Notes: generated by a model from the sequence alone, not told the origin. A stretch of 6,589 bases of DNA from Thermodesulfobacteriota bacterium (GCA_003641645.1 QNAZ01000047.1:1-6589), one strand, 5' to 3'; numbered from the stretch's first letter, positions 1-6,410 are shown. Translations and numbers: made by a program.

Positions 1-411
1 GCTATTCATAGAAAAGGTGGACCTGCTATTTTAGAAGAGCTCAGAGCTAAATATACTCATTGTCCTACAGGACAAGCTGTTATAACAGGTGCAGGGAATC
101 TTAAAGCTAAATATGTAATTCATACAGTTGGTCCTATATATAAAGATGGTAAAAGTGGTGAAGCTGAATTGTTAAAAAGTGCTTATAAAAATGCTCTTGC
201 AAAGTGTTTAGAATATGATATAAATTCTATCTCCTTTCCATCTTTAAGCACTGGTGCTTATGGATATCCTATAAAATCTGCAGCCCAAATTGCTTTAAAA
301 ACCGTAATTAATTTTCTTAAAGAACATAAAAAACCTAAGCTTGTTCGATTTGTTCTTTGGGGAGAAGAAAGTTATAAAGCTTTTGAAGAGGTTTTAGAAA
401 ATCTTCTCTAA
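1..411 (+). CDS. Macro-domain protein (ADP-ribose-binding, MacroD/YmdB-like), 5' end missing
   Basis: The reading frame is open from base 1 to the TAA at 409-411 and gives 136 residues; no start lies in the window. It opens inside the conserved macro-domain segment (AIHRKGGP, residues 1-8 as seen). It continues through CPTGQAVIT (21-29), the strand KYVIHTVGP (37-45) and the phosphate-binding loop PSLSTGAYGYP (80-90), which is the most diagnostic motif. MacroD-type proteins usually have 170-190 residues, so about 40 N-terminal residues, including the Asn-rich catalytic stretch, lie outside the window. Proteins of this family bind ADP-ribose, and many remove ADP-ribose from proteins or deacetylate O-acetyl-ADP-ribose in the cytoplasm. 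The missing part prevents saying whether this one is catalytic. A shorter start at TTG 169 would cut through the fold and is not credible. The gene is convergent with the SDH protease gene, the stop codons being four bases apart. Family call is firm; exact activity is inferred. Confidence 0.93.
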   Translation, partial: AIHRKGGPAILEELRAKYTHCPTGQAVITGAGNLKAKYVIHTVGPIYKDGKSGEAELLKSAYKNALAKCLEYDINSISFPSLSTGAYGYPIKSAAQIALKTVINFLKEHKKPKLVRFVLWGEESYKAFEEVLENLL

Positions 412-415
412 ATAT

Positions 416-1237
416 TCACTCTTTTGTTCCCTTTTTAGGAAGTGGTATATATTCTACTGAAGGTGTTCTTCTTATAGGTTGAGGAAAAAGTTTCATAAGT
501 TGATATATTTCTATTGGCATATCTTTATTTACAGGTAACCCCAATTTTTTAGCCTCCTCATAAGTAATAGGATAATCATGAGTGAAATAACCTTGAGATA
601 AAACTTCAGCTATTTCCTCTATTTTTTCTGGTGGATATTTATCATTTAAAATTATTTTTAAGTTTTCTTTCATTTGTTTTAAAGCCATTTCAGCAACATC
701 TGCCAAAATTAAAGTTTTATCATCTATATTTTCTAAAGGTTTTCTCTTTATTGCTCTCAAAAGAGAAGCAGCCGGATATTCTCCTATTTGAGGATCAACA
801 GGTCCAAGAACTGCATGTTCATCCATTACAATTTCATCGCAAGCAAGAGCAATAAGTGTTCCTCCACTCATGGCATAATGAGGTATAAAAGCTGTAACTT
901 TAGCAGGATGTTTTTTTATAGCAAGAGCTATTTGAAGTGCTGCTAAAACTAATCCTCCAGGTGTATGAAGAATAATATCTATAGGAACATCTTTATCAGT
1001 AAGATGTATAGCTCTTATTACTTCTTCTGAATCATTTATATCAATAAATCTCATAATAGGAAATCCTAAAAGGTTCATGGTTTCCTGACGATGAACAAGA
1101 AGAATAACTCTTGAGCCTCTTTTTTTCTCAATAGCTTCTATAGCCTTTTGACGAGCAATTTCTAAAAATTTTTGTCTTAAAAAGGGTTGCATTGCTATAG
1201 CAAAGAATATAAGCCAAAAAAGATCGCCAAACCCCAT
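416..1237 (-). CDS. SDH-family (PF01972, formerly DUF114) membrane-anchored Clp-fold serine protease
   Basis: This 273-residue protein starts with a hydrophobic segment at residues 5-20 that should anchor it to the membrane. A charged helix (21-40) precedes the Clp/crotonase-fold core. Recognisable motifs are RQETMNLLGFP (50-60), IDINDSE (65-71), HTPGG (91-95, oxyanion loop), HYAMSGGT (120-127) with the probable nucleophile Ser124, DEIVMDEHAVLGPVDPQ (134-150), and FTHDYPIT (218-225). The family is described with a Ser-Asp-His triad in an order unlike ClpP; His220 and one of the Asp residues between 134 and 148 are candidates, which is inference. Members are mostly archaeal but also occur in thermophilic bacteria, and are distantly related to ClpP and SppA. 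The ATG at 1237-1235 has a good ribosome site (AGAGGT, six bases upstream). It is the last gene of a minus-strand operon after the rhomboid gene, 16 bases away. A membrane-proximal peptidase role is likely; the substrate is unknown. Confidence 0.9.
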   Translation of the reverse strand: MGFGDLFWLIFFAIAMQPFLRQKFLEIARQKAIEAIEKKRGSRVILLVHRQETMNLLGFPIMRFIDINDSEEVIRAIHLTDKDVPIDIILHTPGGLVLAALQIALAIKKHPAKVTAFIPHYAMSGGTLIALACDEIVMDEHAVLGPVDPQIGEYPAASLLRAIKRKPLENIDDKTLILADVAEMALKQMKENLKIILNDKYPPEKIEEIAEVLSQGYFTHDYPITYEEAKKLGLPVNKDMPIEIYQLMKLFPQPIRRTPSVEYIPLPKKGTKE

Positions 1238-1243
1238 ATAATT

Positions 1244-1249
1244 ACCTCT
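1244..1249 (-). promoter_or_regulatory. Ribosome binding site of the SDH protease gene
   Basis: On the minus strand AGAGGT lies six bases before ATG 1237-1235. It occupies most of the short spacer after the rhomboid stop codon, so the last gene of the operon has its own initiation site rather than relying only on coupling. Confidence 0.75.
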
Positions 1250-1253
1250 TTTT

Positions 1254-1991
1254 TTATCTTTTATCTATATCAAAAAGGGAACCAAATATTGAACATTCAT
1301 CCAGATAAATTCTTCTTTTTTTACAGAAAATTCTATAAATTAATGCTCCTACCAAAAATCCTCCTATATGAGCAAACCAGGCAACTCCACCAAAGGAAAC
1401 AGGAATAGCTAAAGAAAAAAGTCCACTATAAAATTGAATTAAAAACCAATAACCTAAATATAAAAAAGCTGGAATTTCAAAAAATACAGGAAAGAAAAAT
1501 ACAGGAAATACTACTAAAATTCTTGCTAAAGGATACATCATAAAATAGGCACCCATTACTGCAGATATAGCACCTGATGCCCCTACCACAGGAGTAATTG
1601 AATTTTTATAAATTATGGCATGAGTAAAGGTTGCTAAAATTCCACAAAAAAGATAAAAAAGAAGAAATCTGAAAGGTCCTAAGCGATCTTCTACATTGTC
1701 CCCAAAAATCCAAAGTGTCCACATATTTCCTATTATGTGAAACCACCCTCCATGAATAAATAGGTGAGTAATAAAAGAAAGATACTTATAATAAGAAGGT
1801 TCTCCTACTAATACTGTAAAATACTTATCAAAAAATCTTGCTGGAATAAATCCCCAAGTTCTAAAAAAAGTTTCTCTTTCTATAGGAGAAAGAGAGATTT
1901 CATAAAAAAAAACTATAATGTTTATAAAAATTAAAATCCATGTCATTATAGGAGGATTTCTACGAGGAAGAATATCCTGAAGCGGAATCAT
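1254..1991 (-). CDS. Rhomboid family intramembrane serine protease
   Basis: The 245-residue product is a polytopic membrane protein of the rhomboid (peptidase S54) family, which cleaves substrates within or near the membrane. Estimated membrane segments are 16-31, 83-100, 107-127, 136-153, about 157-190 (one or two passes or a long hydrophobic loop) and 203-222. The catalytic dyad is visible as GASGA (137-141) with Ser139 and AHIGGF (207-212) with His208. The family's HxxxN element is present as His85 to Asn89 in HGGWFHIIGNMWTLW, followed by FGDNVED (96-102). The length fits the basic six-helix form without an extra domain. The start ATG (1991-1989) overlaps the stop of the upstream HAD gene as ATGA and has GGAG seven bases before it, so translation is probably coupled. 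It lies in an operon with a second serine protease downstream. All key residues are present, so it should be active; the substrate is unknown. Confidence 0.95.
   Translation of the reverse strand: MIPLQDILPRRNPPIMTWILIFINIIVFFYEISLSPIERETFFRTWGFIPARFFDKYFTVLVGEPSYYKYLSFITHLFIHGGWFHIIGNMWTLWIFGDNVEDRLGPFRFLLFYLFCGILATFTHAIIYKNSITPVVGASGAISAVMGAYFMMYPLARILVVFPVFFFPVFFEIPAFLYLGYWFLIQFYSGLFSLAIPVSFGGVAWFAHIGGFLVGALIYRIFCKKRRIYLDECSIFGSLFDIDKR
1480..1509. repeat. Two-copy 15-base tandem repeat inside the rhomboid gene
   Basis: AAAAATACAGGAAAG (1480-1494) is followed directly by AAAAATACAGGAAAT (1495-1509), 14 of 15 bases identical. In the protein this reads FPVFF twice (residues 162-171), in the hydrophobic stretch between the catalytic Ser and His helices. 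The frame is kept. It may be a small in-frame duplication, or simply a family-typical hydrophobic, Pro-containing segment that looks repetitive. Confidence 0.7.
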
Positions 1992-2998
1992 CCAAGAGCT
2001 CCGATAATTTCTCCTCTCACTTTCTTTCTAAAAGTTTCGCTTTTTTCAACAAGTTTTTCAAATTCTTCTTTTTGAGAAGGAATTTTACCAAATTCATAAG
2101 GTTCTATTTTGATGAAATTTTCAAACCCTTCTTTTCCTTTTTCTAAAAATATTTTGGCAAATTCTAAAAATACACTTCCATCTTTAGACAAACTATAAAA
2201 TTCTGCACTTTTTAAAGCATATCTATTTCCATTAAAACTAAGAGAAACTCCTTTATTTTCTCTAATTAAAGTCAGTGCTTGAGTATCTGTTATACTATCT
2301 CCTACATAAAATCCTTCAAAAAGAGGAATAGATAACTCTTCAGAAATCTTTTTACAGGCATTAGCTTTTTCAAATCCTCCAATAGGATTTACTTCTCTTA
2401 AAAAAATCCCTATATCCATATCCCAGATTATATAGAAGAATATTTCTTCTAATCGGTCTAAAATTCTTAGTAGTTCTGAGGGTAAGTCTTCTGGTTTTTT
2501 AGCATCCTTAGGTAGTTTGATCTCTGGCATGTTAAGAATCTCTTCATAAAGCTTTCTTAAAATCTGAGCTTCTGAGGAGGAAATTTTTATCTTGTCAAGA
2601 TCAACTTCTGTACAAAAAACATTTTCCATAGGAAAGTTTGTAATTTCACAAAGTGCTTCTAAATAAGGTTTATAGCTTGTGCTTATTATAAAAGTCGGTA
2701 AAAATTGATTTAATTTAAACAAGGTTTCAGGAATTTCGGGTAAAAATATAAGAGTTTTTCTTGAAAATTCTCTTAAGCTTTTATTATCTGCACCAAAAAG
2801 TTTTAAAAAAGGAAGAATCAATTTGAGGGTGTCTCCAGCTTTATATCCTTCTTTCTTTTTTATATCTGCCAAATAATCGTCAAATCTCGAAATTTGAGTA
2901 AAAAATTTGTCACCCTTTGGAATAATAGCTTGAGAATATTCAAAAGCATTATCATTGAGAGTTAAAGGACCTTCGCAATCAAGTGCTAAAAATGGCAT
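1988..2998 (-). CDS. HAD-superfamily hydrolase resembling EhaR/COG4030 proteins
   Basis: The 336-residue product has the HAD phosphatase layout. Motif I is LALDCEGPLT (4-13) with Asp7 as the probable nucleophile. Motif II is FIISTSY (103-109). Lys211 in GGFEKANACKK is a candidate motif III lysine, and motif IV is YVGDSITDTQAL (231-242) with Asp234 and Asp238. The second position of motif I is Glu9 rather than the usual Asp. Residues about 25-95 and 110-200 would form cap regions, and a charged tail follows 280. The DCEGPLT-NDNAFE opening resembles the archaeal family annotated as energy-converting hydrogenase A subunit R (COG4030), but no hydrogenase genes are nearby, so that name should not be taken as function. 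ATG 2998-2996 is chosen because motif I begins six residues later; no Shine-Dalgarno site precedes it. It is the first gene of the operon and overlaps the rhomboid gene by four bases. HAD call is strong; the EhaR link is from memory of the family. Confidence 0.82.
   Translation of the reverse strand: MPFLALDCEGPLTLNDNAFEYSQAIIPKGDKFFTQISRFDDYLADIKKKEGYKAGDTLKLILPFLKLFGADNKSLREFSRKTLIFLPEIPETLFKLNQFLPTFIISTSYKPYLEALCEITNFPMENVFCTEVDLDKIKISSSEAQILRKLYEEILNMPEIKLPKDAKKPEDLPSELLRILDRLEEIFFYIIWDMDIGIFLREVNPIGGFEKANACKKISEELSIPLFEGFYVGDSITDTQALTLIRENKGVSLSFNGNRYALKSAEFYSLSKDGSVFLEFAKIFLEKGKEGFENFIKIEPYEFGKIPSQKEEFEKLVEKSETFRKKVRGEIIGALG
1999..2002 (-). promoter_or_regulatory. Ribosome binding site of the rhomboid gene, inside the upstream HAD gene
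   Basis: On the minus strand GGAG lies seven bases before ATG 1991-1989. It sits within the last codons of the HAD gene whose TGA overlaps that ATG, which favours translational coupling of the two genes. Confidence 0.6.
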
Positions 2999-3037
2999 AA
3001 AATTTGCTTTATATTTTAAAAACTTATGACTTTTAAA

Positions 3038-3065
3038 ATTATAAATTTAAACTAAAAGAAGTCAA
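3038..3065 (-). promoter_or_regulatory. Sigma70-type promoter for the HAD-rhomboid-SDH operon
   Basis: Reading the minus strand, TTGACT (3065-3060) is followed after 16 bases by TATAAT (3043-3038). This is a near-consensus -35 and a perfect -10 with acceptable spacing. Transcription would start near 3031, leaving an untranslated leader of roughly 30 bases before ATG 2998. It lies in the 91-base gap (2999-3089) between divergent genes. A matching strong promoter for the plus-strand gene was not found: TATAAA at 3040-3045 overlaps this -10 but has only a poor -35 (TTTAAA, 3015-3020). Confidence 0.65.
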
Positions 3066-3079
3066 GAAAAACTATTTTT

Positions 3080-3085
3080 GGAGAG
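3080..3085 (+). promoter_or_regulatory. Ribosome binding site that sets the start of the GT9-methyltransferase gene
   Basis: GGAGAG at 3080-3085 lies four bases (six from the GGAG core) before ATG 3090. An in-frame TTG at 3078 overlaps this site, and nothing SD-like lies at a suitable distance before it, so ATG 3090 is preferred. Confidence 0.75.
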
Positions 3086-3089
3086 AATT

Positions 3090-5231
3090 ATGATAATTGG
3101 GAAAGCAAAAACAAAGTTAAAATTTTCCTTTAATGGTTATGAATTTAATTTAAAACCAAAAGAAAAGCTTCTTTTTGCAGATGATGTTTTTCGACTTCTT
3201 CCACAGAATTTACAAACACAATTTGAAAAAGCCCACAGTGTGCTTCCTCCTTTTTATGAAGGTCAGGATTTGAACGGAAAAACTCTTTTAGTTTTTGCTC
3301 AAGCAGCTATTGGTGATGCTCTTTGTATGACCCCTGCTTTAAGAGAAATCAAAAAGCGTTACCCTAAAATGAAACTTTGGGTAGGTATATCAGGTAGAGC
3401 TCGTCCAGTTTTAGAAGGACTTCCTTATATAGATAAACTTCTTTCTCATCCAGCTCCTATTAAAGAAGTAGTTAAAGCAGATTATATGATTAAAGCAGTA
3501 GAAATGGTTGGAAAGCCTCAGTTTGATAATATGAATATGATTAAATATTTTCTTTGGAAGTTTCATCTTTATTTTGCAGAAGATGAAACCCCTGATGTAA
3601 TAGTTGATGAAAAAATAAAAAAAGAAATAGAAGAAGTTATTACTCAAATAAAGGAAGTTTCAGGTAAAAAAAAGATTTTACTTTTTCATTATCTTGCTTC
3701 ATCCATTCATAGAACTTTACCACCCAGACTTCTTAAAGATATAGAGGATTTAATCTGGAACGAATATGTTCCTGTAATTTGCAGTTTACCAGAAGAAGAT
3801 ATAACTGTAGAGGTAGCTTTAGATGTTTATGGGATTCGTGCTGCTAATCTTTCGTCTTTTATGAAAGATATTCGCTATTTAATAGCTACAGTAAGTTTAG
3901 CTGATGCAATTATTACTGCTGATACAGCTACTGTTCATATTGCAGCTGGACTTAAAAAACCTGCTGTTTTAATTTCAGGAGCTATAGAACCCGAATTAAG
4001 ATGTGGAACATATCCAAGTGTTATTCCTTTAAGACCCAATTATCATGGACAAACTTGTGTTTCTCCATGTATGATACATGCTACTCAAACACCCTGTAAA
4101 GAAGCCCAAATAAAAAAGCAATTTTACAGTCCTTGCTTAGAAAGCATACCTCCCAAGGTAGTGTATTTTGCTTTAAAAGATGCAGAACTTGCTTGTGAAA
4201 AAGATTACCCTAAACCTAAAAAATGTCCTCTTTGTGGTTATGAAGGAAATTTTAGCTTATTTGAGGTCATAAATCAGCACAGAATTTTTGAATGCCCCTC
4301 CTGTAATTTGCAATTTACTTATCCTTTAAAAGCTATGGATTATGATAAAGCCTATAAAAAAGAAGTAGAAGACTTATTAAGCATTAGCAGCATGGATTAT
4401 AACTGGGCTAAAACTGTATTACCTGAAGATGAAGAAATAAAAAGATGGGAAAAAGTTCCAAGATTTAATGTTTTATTACCTATTCTTTCGGTTATTCCAA
4501 AAGGTAAACTTTTTGATATAGGATGTAGTTCTGGCAATTTTTTACTCCTTGCCAGAAAAAGAGGTTTTGAGGTTTATGGAATGGAAACTTCTGAAGAGGC
4601 AGTAAATATAGCAAAAGAAAAATTTGGTTTAAATGTAGTGAAAGCTCTGTCTTTTGATGAACTTCCTGAAGAATTTAAAGGTCCTTATAAAATAATTACA
4701 GCTTTTGAAGTTTTAGAGCATGTAAATAATCCTTATGAATTTTTAAAAGAGATTTACTCTATGCTTGAAGATAATGGATTTTTACTTTTAAGTTGCCCAA
4801 CTTTTTATAAATTTGAAAATATAGCTCTTGGATATAGAAAATATAAGTGGTGGGGTGAAGATTTTCCTCCTCACCGTCTTACTCGTTGGAAACCTTGGAC
4901 TTTATTTTATGCTTTAAAATATATTGGCTTTTCTGAGGTTTTTATTTTTACTGAACCTCTTGTTCCTGAAAAGGTGCTTGAGGGAATAAATCCAAGAGAA
5001 GTTGAAATTAAACAACAAGATGGTCTAAATTTTATAATCCCCAGAAACATAACTTCTCTTATTGTGCTTGATACTTTAAAATTTCTTTATTTTAATTCTC
5101 GTTTCTTTGGTAATTATCTATATGCTCTGGCAGCAAAAGGAAAAACTCATAATAATTGGGAAGAAATTATAAAAAGAGCTATTCACTATTCTGCTGCAGA
5201 AATAATCTGGGAAAAAGGAGATAAAGTATAA
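3090..5231 (+). CDS. Fusion of GT9 glycosyltransferase, zinc ribbon and SAM-dependent methyltransferase
   Basis: The 713-residue product combines three modules. After an unrecognised N-terminal region (1-60), a GT9/heptosyltransferase-like domain spans about 65-360. It shows LLVFAQAAIGDALCMTPALR (66-85) and the donor-site motif ADTATVHIAAG (277-287), followed by a Cys-rich end (Cys323, 327, 336, 349) typical of GT9 C-termini. A zinc ribbon follows: CPLC (379-382) paired with CPSC (402-405). A class I methyltransferase begins near 470 with motif I LFDIGCSSGNF (474-484), the acidic Glu499 after strand 2, FEVLEHVNNP (539-548), and a post-motif strand FLLLSCP (564-570). The last 120 residues are conserved-looking but unassigned. 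GT9 enzymes transfer sugars (classically heptose) in lipopolysaccharide assembly; zinc-ribbon methyltransferases often act on sugars or glycans. The protein probably extends and methylates a surface glycan in the cytoplasm; the acceptor is unknown. It leads an operon, its TAA directly abutting the next ATG. No frameshift is visible at the join. Confidence 0.88.
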   Translation: MIIGKAKTKLKFSFNGYEFNLKPKEKLLFADDVFRLLPQNLQTQFEKAHSVLPPFYEGQDLNGKTLLVFAQAAIGDALCMTPALREIKKRYPKMKLWVGISGRARPVLEGLPYIDKLLSHPAPIKEVVKADYMIKAVEMVGKPQFDNMNMIKYFLWKFHLYFAEDETPDVIVDEKIKKEIEEVITQIKEVSGKKKILLFHYLASSIHRTLPPRLLKDIEDLIWNEYVPVICSLPEEDITVEVALDVYGIRAANLSSFMKDIRYLIATVSLADAIITADTATVHIAAGLKKPAVLISGAIEPELRCGTYPSVIPLRPNYHGQTCVSPCMIHATQTPCKEAQIKKQFYSPCLESIPPKVVYFALKDAELACEKDYPKPKKCPLCGYEGNFSLFEVINQHRIFECPSCNLQFTYPLKAMDYDKAYKKEVEDLLSISSMDYNWAKTVLPEDEEIKRWEKVPRFNVLLPILSVIPKGKLFDIGCSSGNFLLLARKRGFEVYGMETSEEAVNIAKEKFGLNVVKALSFDELPEEFKGPYKIITAFEVLEHVNNPYEFLKEIYSMLEDNGFLLLSCPTFYKFENIALGYRKYKWWGEDFPPHRLTRWKPWTLFYALKYIGFSEVFIFTEPLVPEKVLEGINPREVEIKQQDGLNFIIPRNITSLIVLDTLKFLYFNSRFFGNYLYALAAKGKTHNNWEEIIKRAIHYSAAEIIWEKGDKV
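5215..5220 (+). promoter_or_regulatory. Ribosome binding site of the family 2 glycosyltransferase gene
   Basis: AAGGAG lies 11 bases before ATG 5232, inside the last codons of the upstream gene. The spacing is on the long side, but the stop and start codons abut (TAA-ATG), so re-initiation by terminating ribosomes is also likely. Confidence 0.65.
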
Positions 5232-6410
5232 ATGAAAAAATTAAGATTTCAAATAAGAACCTGGAATAGAGCTAAAAAGCTGGAAATTTGTGTAAGAAGG
5301 ATTGCTGAAGAAGTGATTAAAATTGGAGCTGAAAAGGATTGTATAATATTCGTAATAGATAATTGTTCTTCTGATTCAACTCCCAAAGTTTTGAAAAAAT
5401 TAAAAAAGGAATTTCCCTTCATTGTAACTTATAGATATCCTAAATGGTGTAAAATGGGGGAATTTTTGCCTATTCCTGACGAAATTTTAGAAAAAACAAA
5501 AGCTGAATTTATATGGAATATGGGAGACGATGATATCATTTTAAAAGATACATTACCTTTAGTATGGAATTTATTAAATTCTGATAAAACTAAAAATTTT
5601 GTTATAATTCATGTTGCAAATGCATCGTTATCTCCTCACAGTTACAAAACTTATGAAGGTACTGTTTTGGAATTTGCTAATCTTATGGGATTTAATCAGT
5701 TTTTGGGATATTCTCCTTCAGTAATATTTAATTTTCTTTACAGAGAGGAAAAGTTTAAAGAACGGGGAGAAGATTATATTCAGGAGGTCTTTTTTAAAAA
5801 ATATCGTCCTCTTTATCAAACTACGGCATTCCCTCATGTGCTTTTTTACTTACATTTTTTTGCCTACGATCCCGCTATAGTGATTGATTATCCTATAGTA
5901 GAACCTATGAACCCTCAAAAAGAGGAAGATTTGAAAAGATGGGAAAAAGAAAATATTGGATGGAAATACTTTCTCTTTGTTAAAGTATTAAAAACTATTT
6001 ATGAAGAAAAAATATTACAAGAAAAATTAAAACCAAGTTTTTTTAAGTATTTAGAACTTAATCTTTGGGATAGACTTCTATCAGAAATGATAGGAGCAAG
6101 AATAGGACTTTATATTGATAACCCTCGTCCTGATGAAGGATGGAGATGCATTCTTGATATTGCAGATATAATTGATGATCCCATTGTTGCTAAACAAATT
6201 AGAACCAATGTTTATCTGGCTCGTGAACTTTGTAAAAATTATCAAATTTTAAAGGGAAAATTGGGAAAGATCTCTGAAAAAGAAAATTTCTTAAAAAAAG
6301 ATTTAGAAACTCATTTGATTGAAATTAAAAAAGGATTGTTAGAAAGTTATCAAGAGCTAACTAAACCTATTTTCAAACCAGGATGGGCGGGTAAAGGATA
6401 TAAAAAATGA
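5232..6410 (+). CDS. GT-A fold glycosyltransferase, family 2-like, with long C-terminal extension
   Basis: The 392-residue protein begins with a family 2 glycosyltransferase pattern. RTWNRAKKLEICV (9-21) forms the first strand and helix, IIFVIDNCSSDST (38-50) is the nucleotide-sugar-binding segment with Asp43, and FIWNMGDDD (93-101) supplies the acidic metal-binding cluster Asp99-Asp101. The opening RTWNR is a variant of the usual xxTYNR start. Beyond about residue 130 the family resemblance fades. The rest (about 260 residues) is rich in aromatic and charged residues, has no obvious membrane segment, and ends in a Lys-rich possible helix (340-375); it probably forms the acceptor-binding part, but no domain is recognised. 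It most likely adds a sugar to the surface polysaccharide. It directly follows the GT9-methyltransferase fusion and overlaps rfbF by four bases (ATGA), so it belongs to the same operon. Donor and acceptor sugars cannot be read from the sequence. Confidence 0.87.
   Translation: MKKLRFQIRTWNRAKKLEICVRRIAEEVIKIGAEKDCIIFVIDNCSSDSTPKVLKKLKKEFPFIVTYRYPKWCKMGEFLPIPDEILEKTKAEFIWNMGDDDIILKDTLPLVWNLLNSDKTKNFVIIHVANASLSPHSYKTYEGTVLEFANLMGFNQFLGYSPSVIFNFLYREEKFKERGEDYIQEVFFKKYRPLYQTTAFPHVLFYLHFFAYDPAIVIDYPIVEPMNPQKEEDLKRWEKENIGWKYFLFVKVLKTIYEEKILQEKLKPSFFKYLELNLWDRLLSEMIGARIGLYIDNPRPDEGWRCILDIADIIDDPIVAKQIRTNVYLARELCKNYQILKGKLGKISEKENFLKKDLETHLIEIKKGLLESYQELTKPIFKPGWAGKGYKK
6393..6398 (+). promoter_or_regulatory. 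Ribosome binding site of rfbF
   Basis: AAAGGA lies eight bases before ATG 6407, inside the end of the glycosyltransferase gene. With the ATGA stop/start overlap it supports coupled translation. Confidence 0.6.

Noticed and set aside
384..408. Possible hairpin (GAAGA/TCTTC) at the end of the macro-domain gene as a terminator
   Set aside because: The stem has only five pairs around a 12-base loop and is not followed by a T-run.
631..855. Plus-strand open frame of 74 codons opposite the SDH protease gene
   Set aside because: It is an antisense shadow of a well-conserved gene, with low-complexity Leu/Phe/Lys/Gln-rich sequence, no ribosome site and no recognisable motif.
1187..1408. Plus-strand open frame of 73 codons spanning the rhomboid/SDH junction
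   Set aside because: It is antisense to two real genes, Phe/Tyr/Lys-rich as expected from AT-rich antisense DNA, and lacks initiation signals.
3004..3045. Plus-strand promoter candidates (TTGCTT with TATGAC; TTTAAA with TATAAA)
   Set aside because: Each has either poor spacing or a weak hexamer; in such AT-rich DNA they cannot be told from background, so no plus-strand promoter is annotated.
3014..3051. Three AT-palindromes (TTTTAAAA at 3014 and 3031, TTTAAA at 3046) as possible operators
   Set aside because: Such short T/A palindromes are expected by chance in this very AT-rich gap, and their spacing is not regular (17 and 14 bases).
3078..3089. TTG at 3078 as the start of the GT9-methyltransferase gene
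   Set aside because: The TTG overlaps the GGAGAG ribosome site that serves ATG 3090; it would add only four residues and has no ribosome site of its own.
3411..3647. Minus-strand open frame of 78 codons inside the GT9-methyltransferase gene
   Set aside because: Its composition is almost wholly Phe, Ile, Asn, Tyr and Lys, and it lies opposite the conserved GT9 domain; it is a shadow frame.
4200..4240. Frameshift-made fusion at the GT9/zinc-ribbon join
   Set aside because: The frame is continuous, with no stop, ribosome site or start near the join, and both sides keep intact motifs, so a true single gene is the simpler reading.
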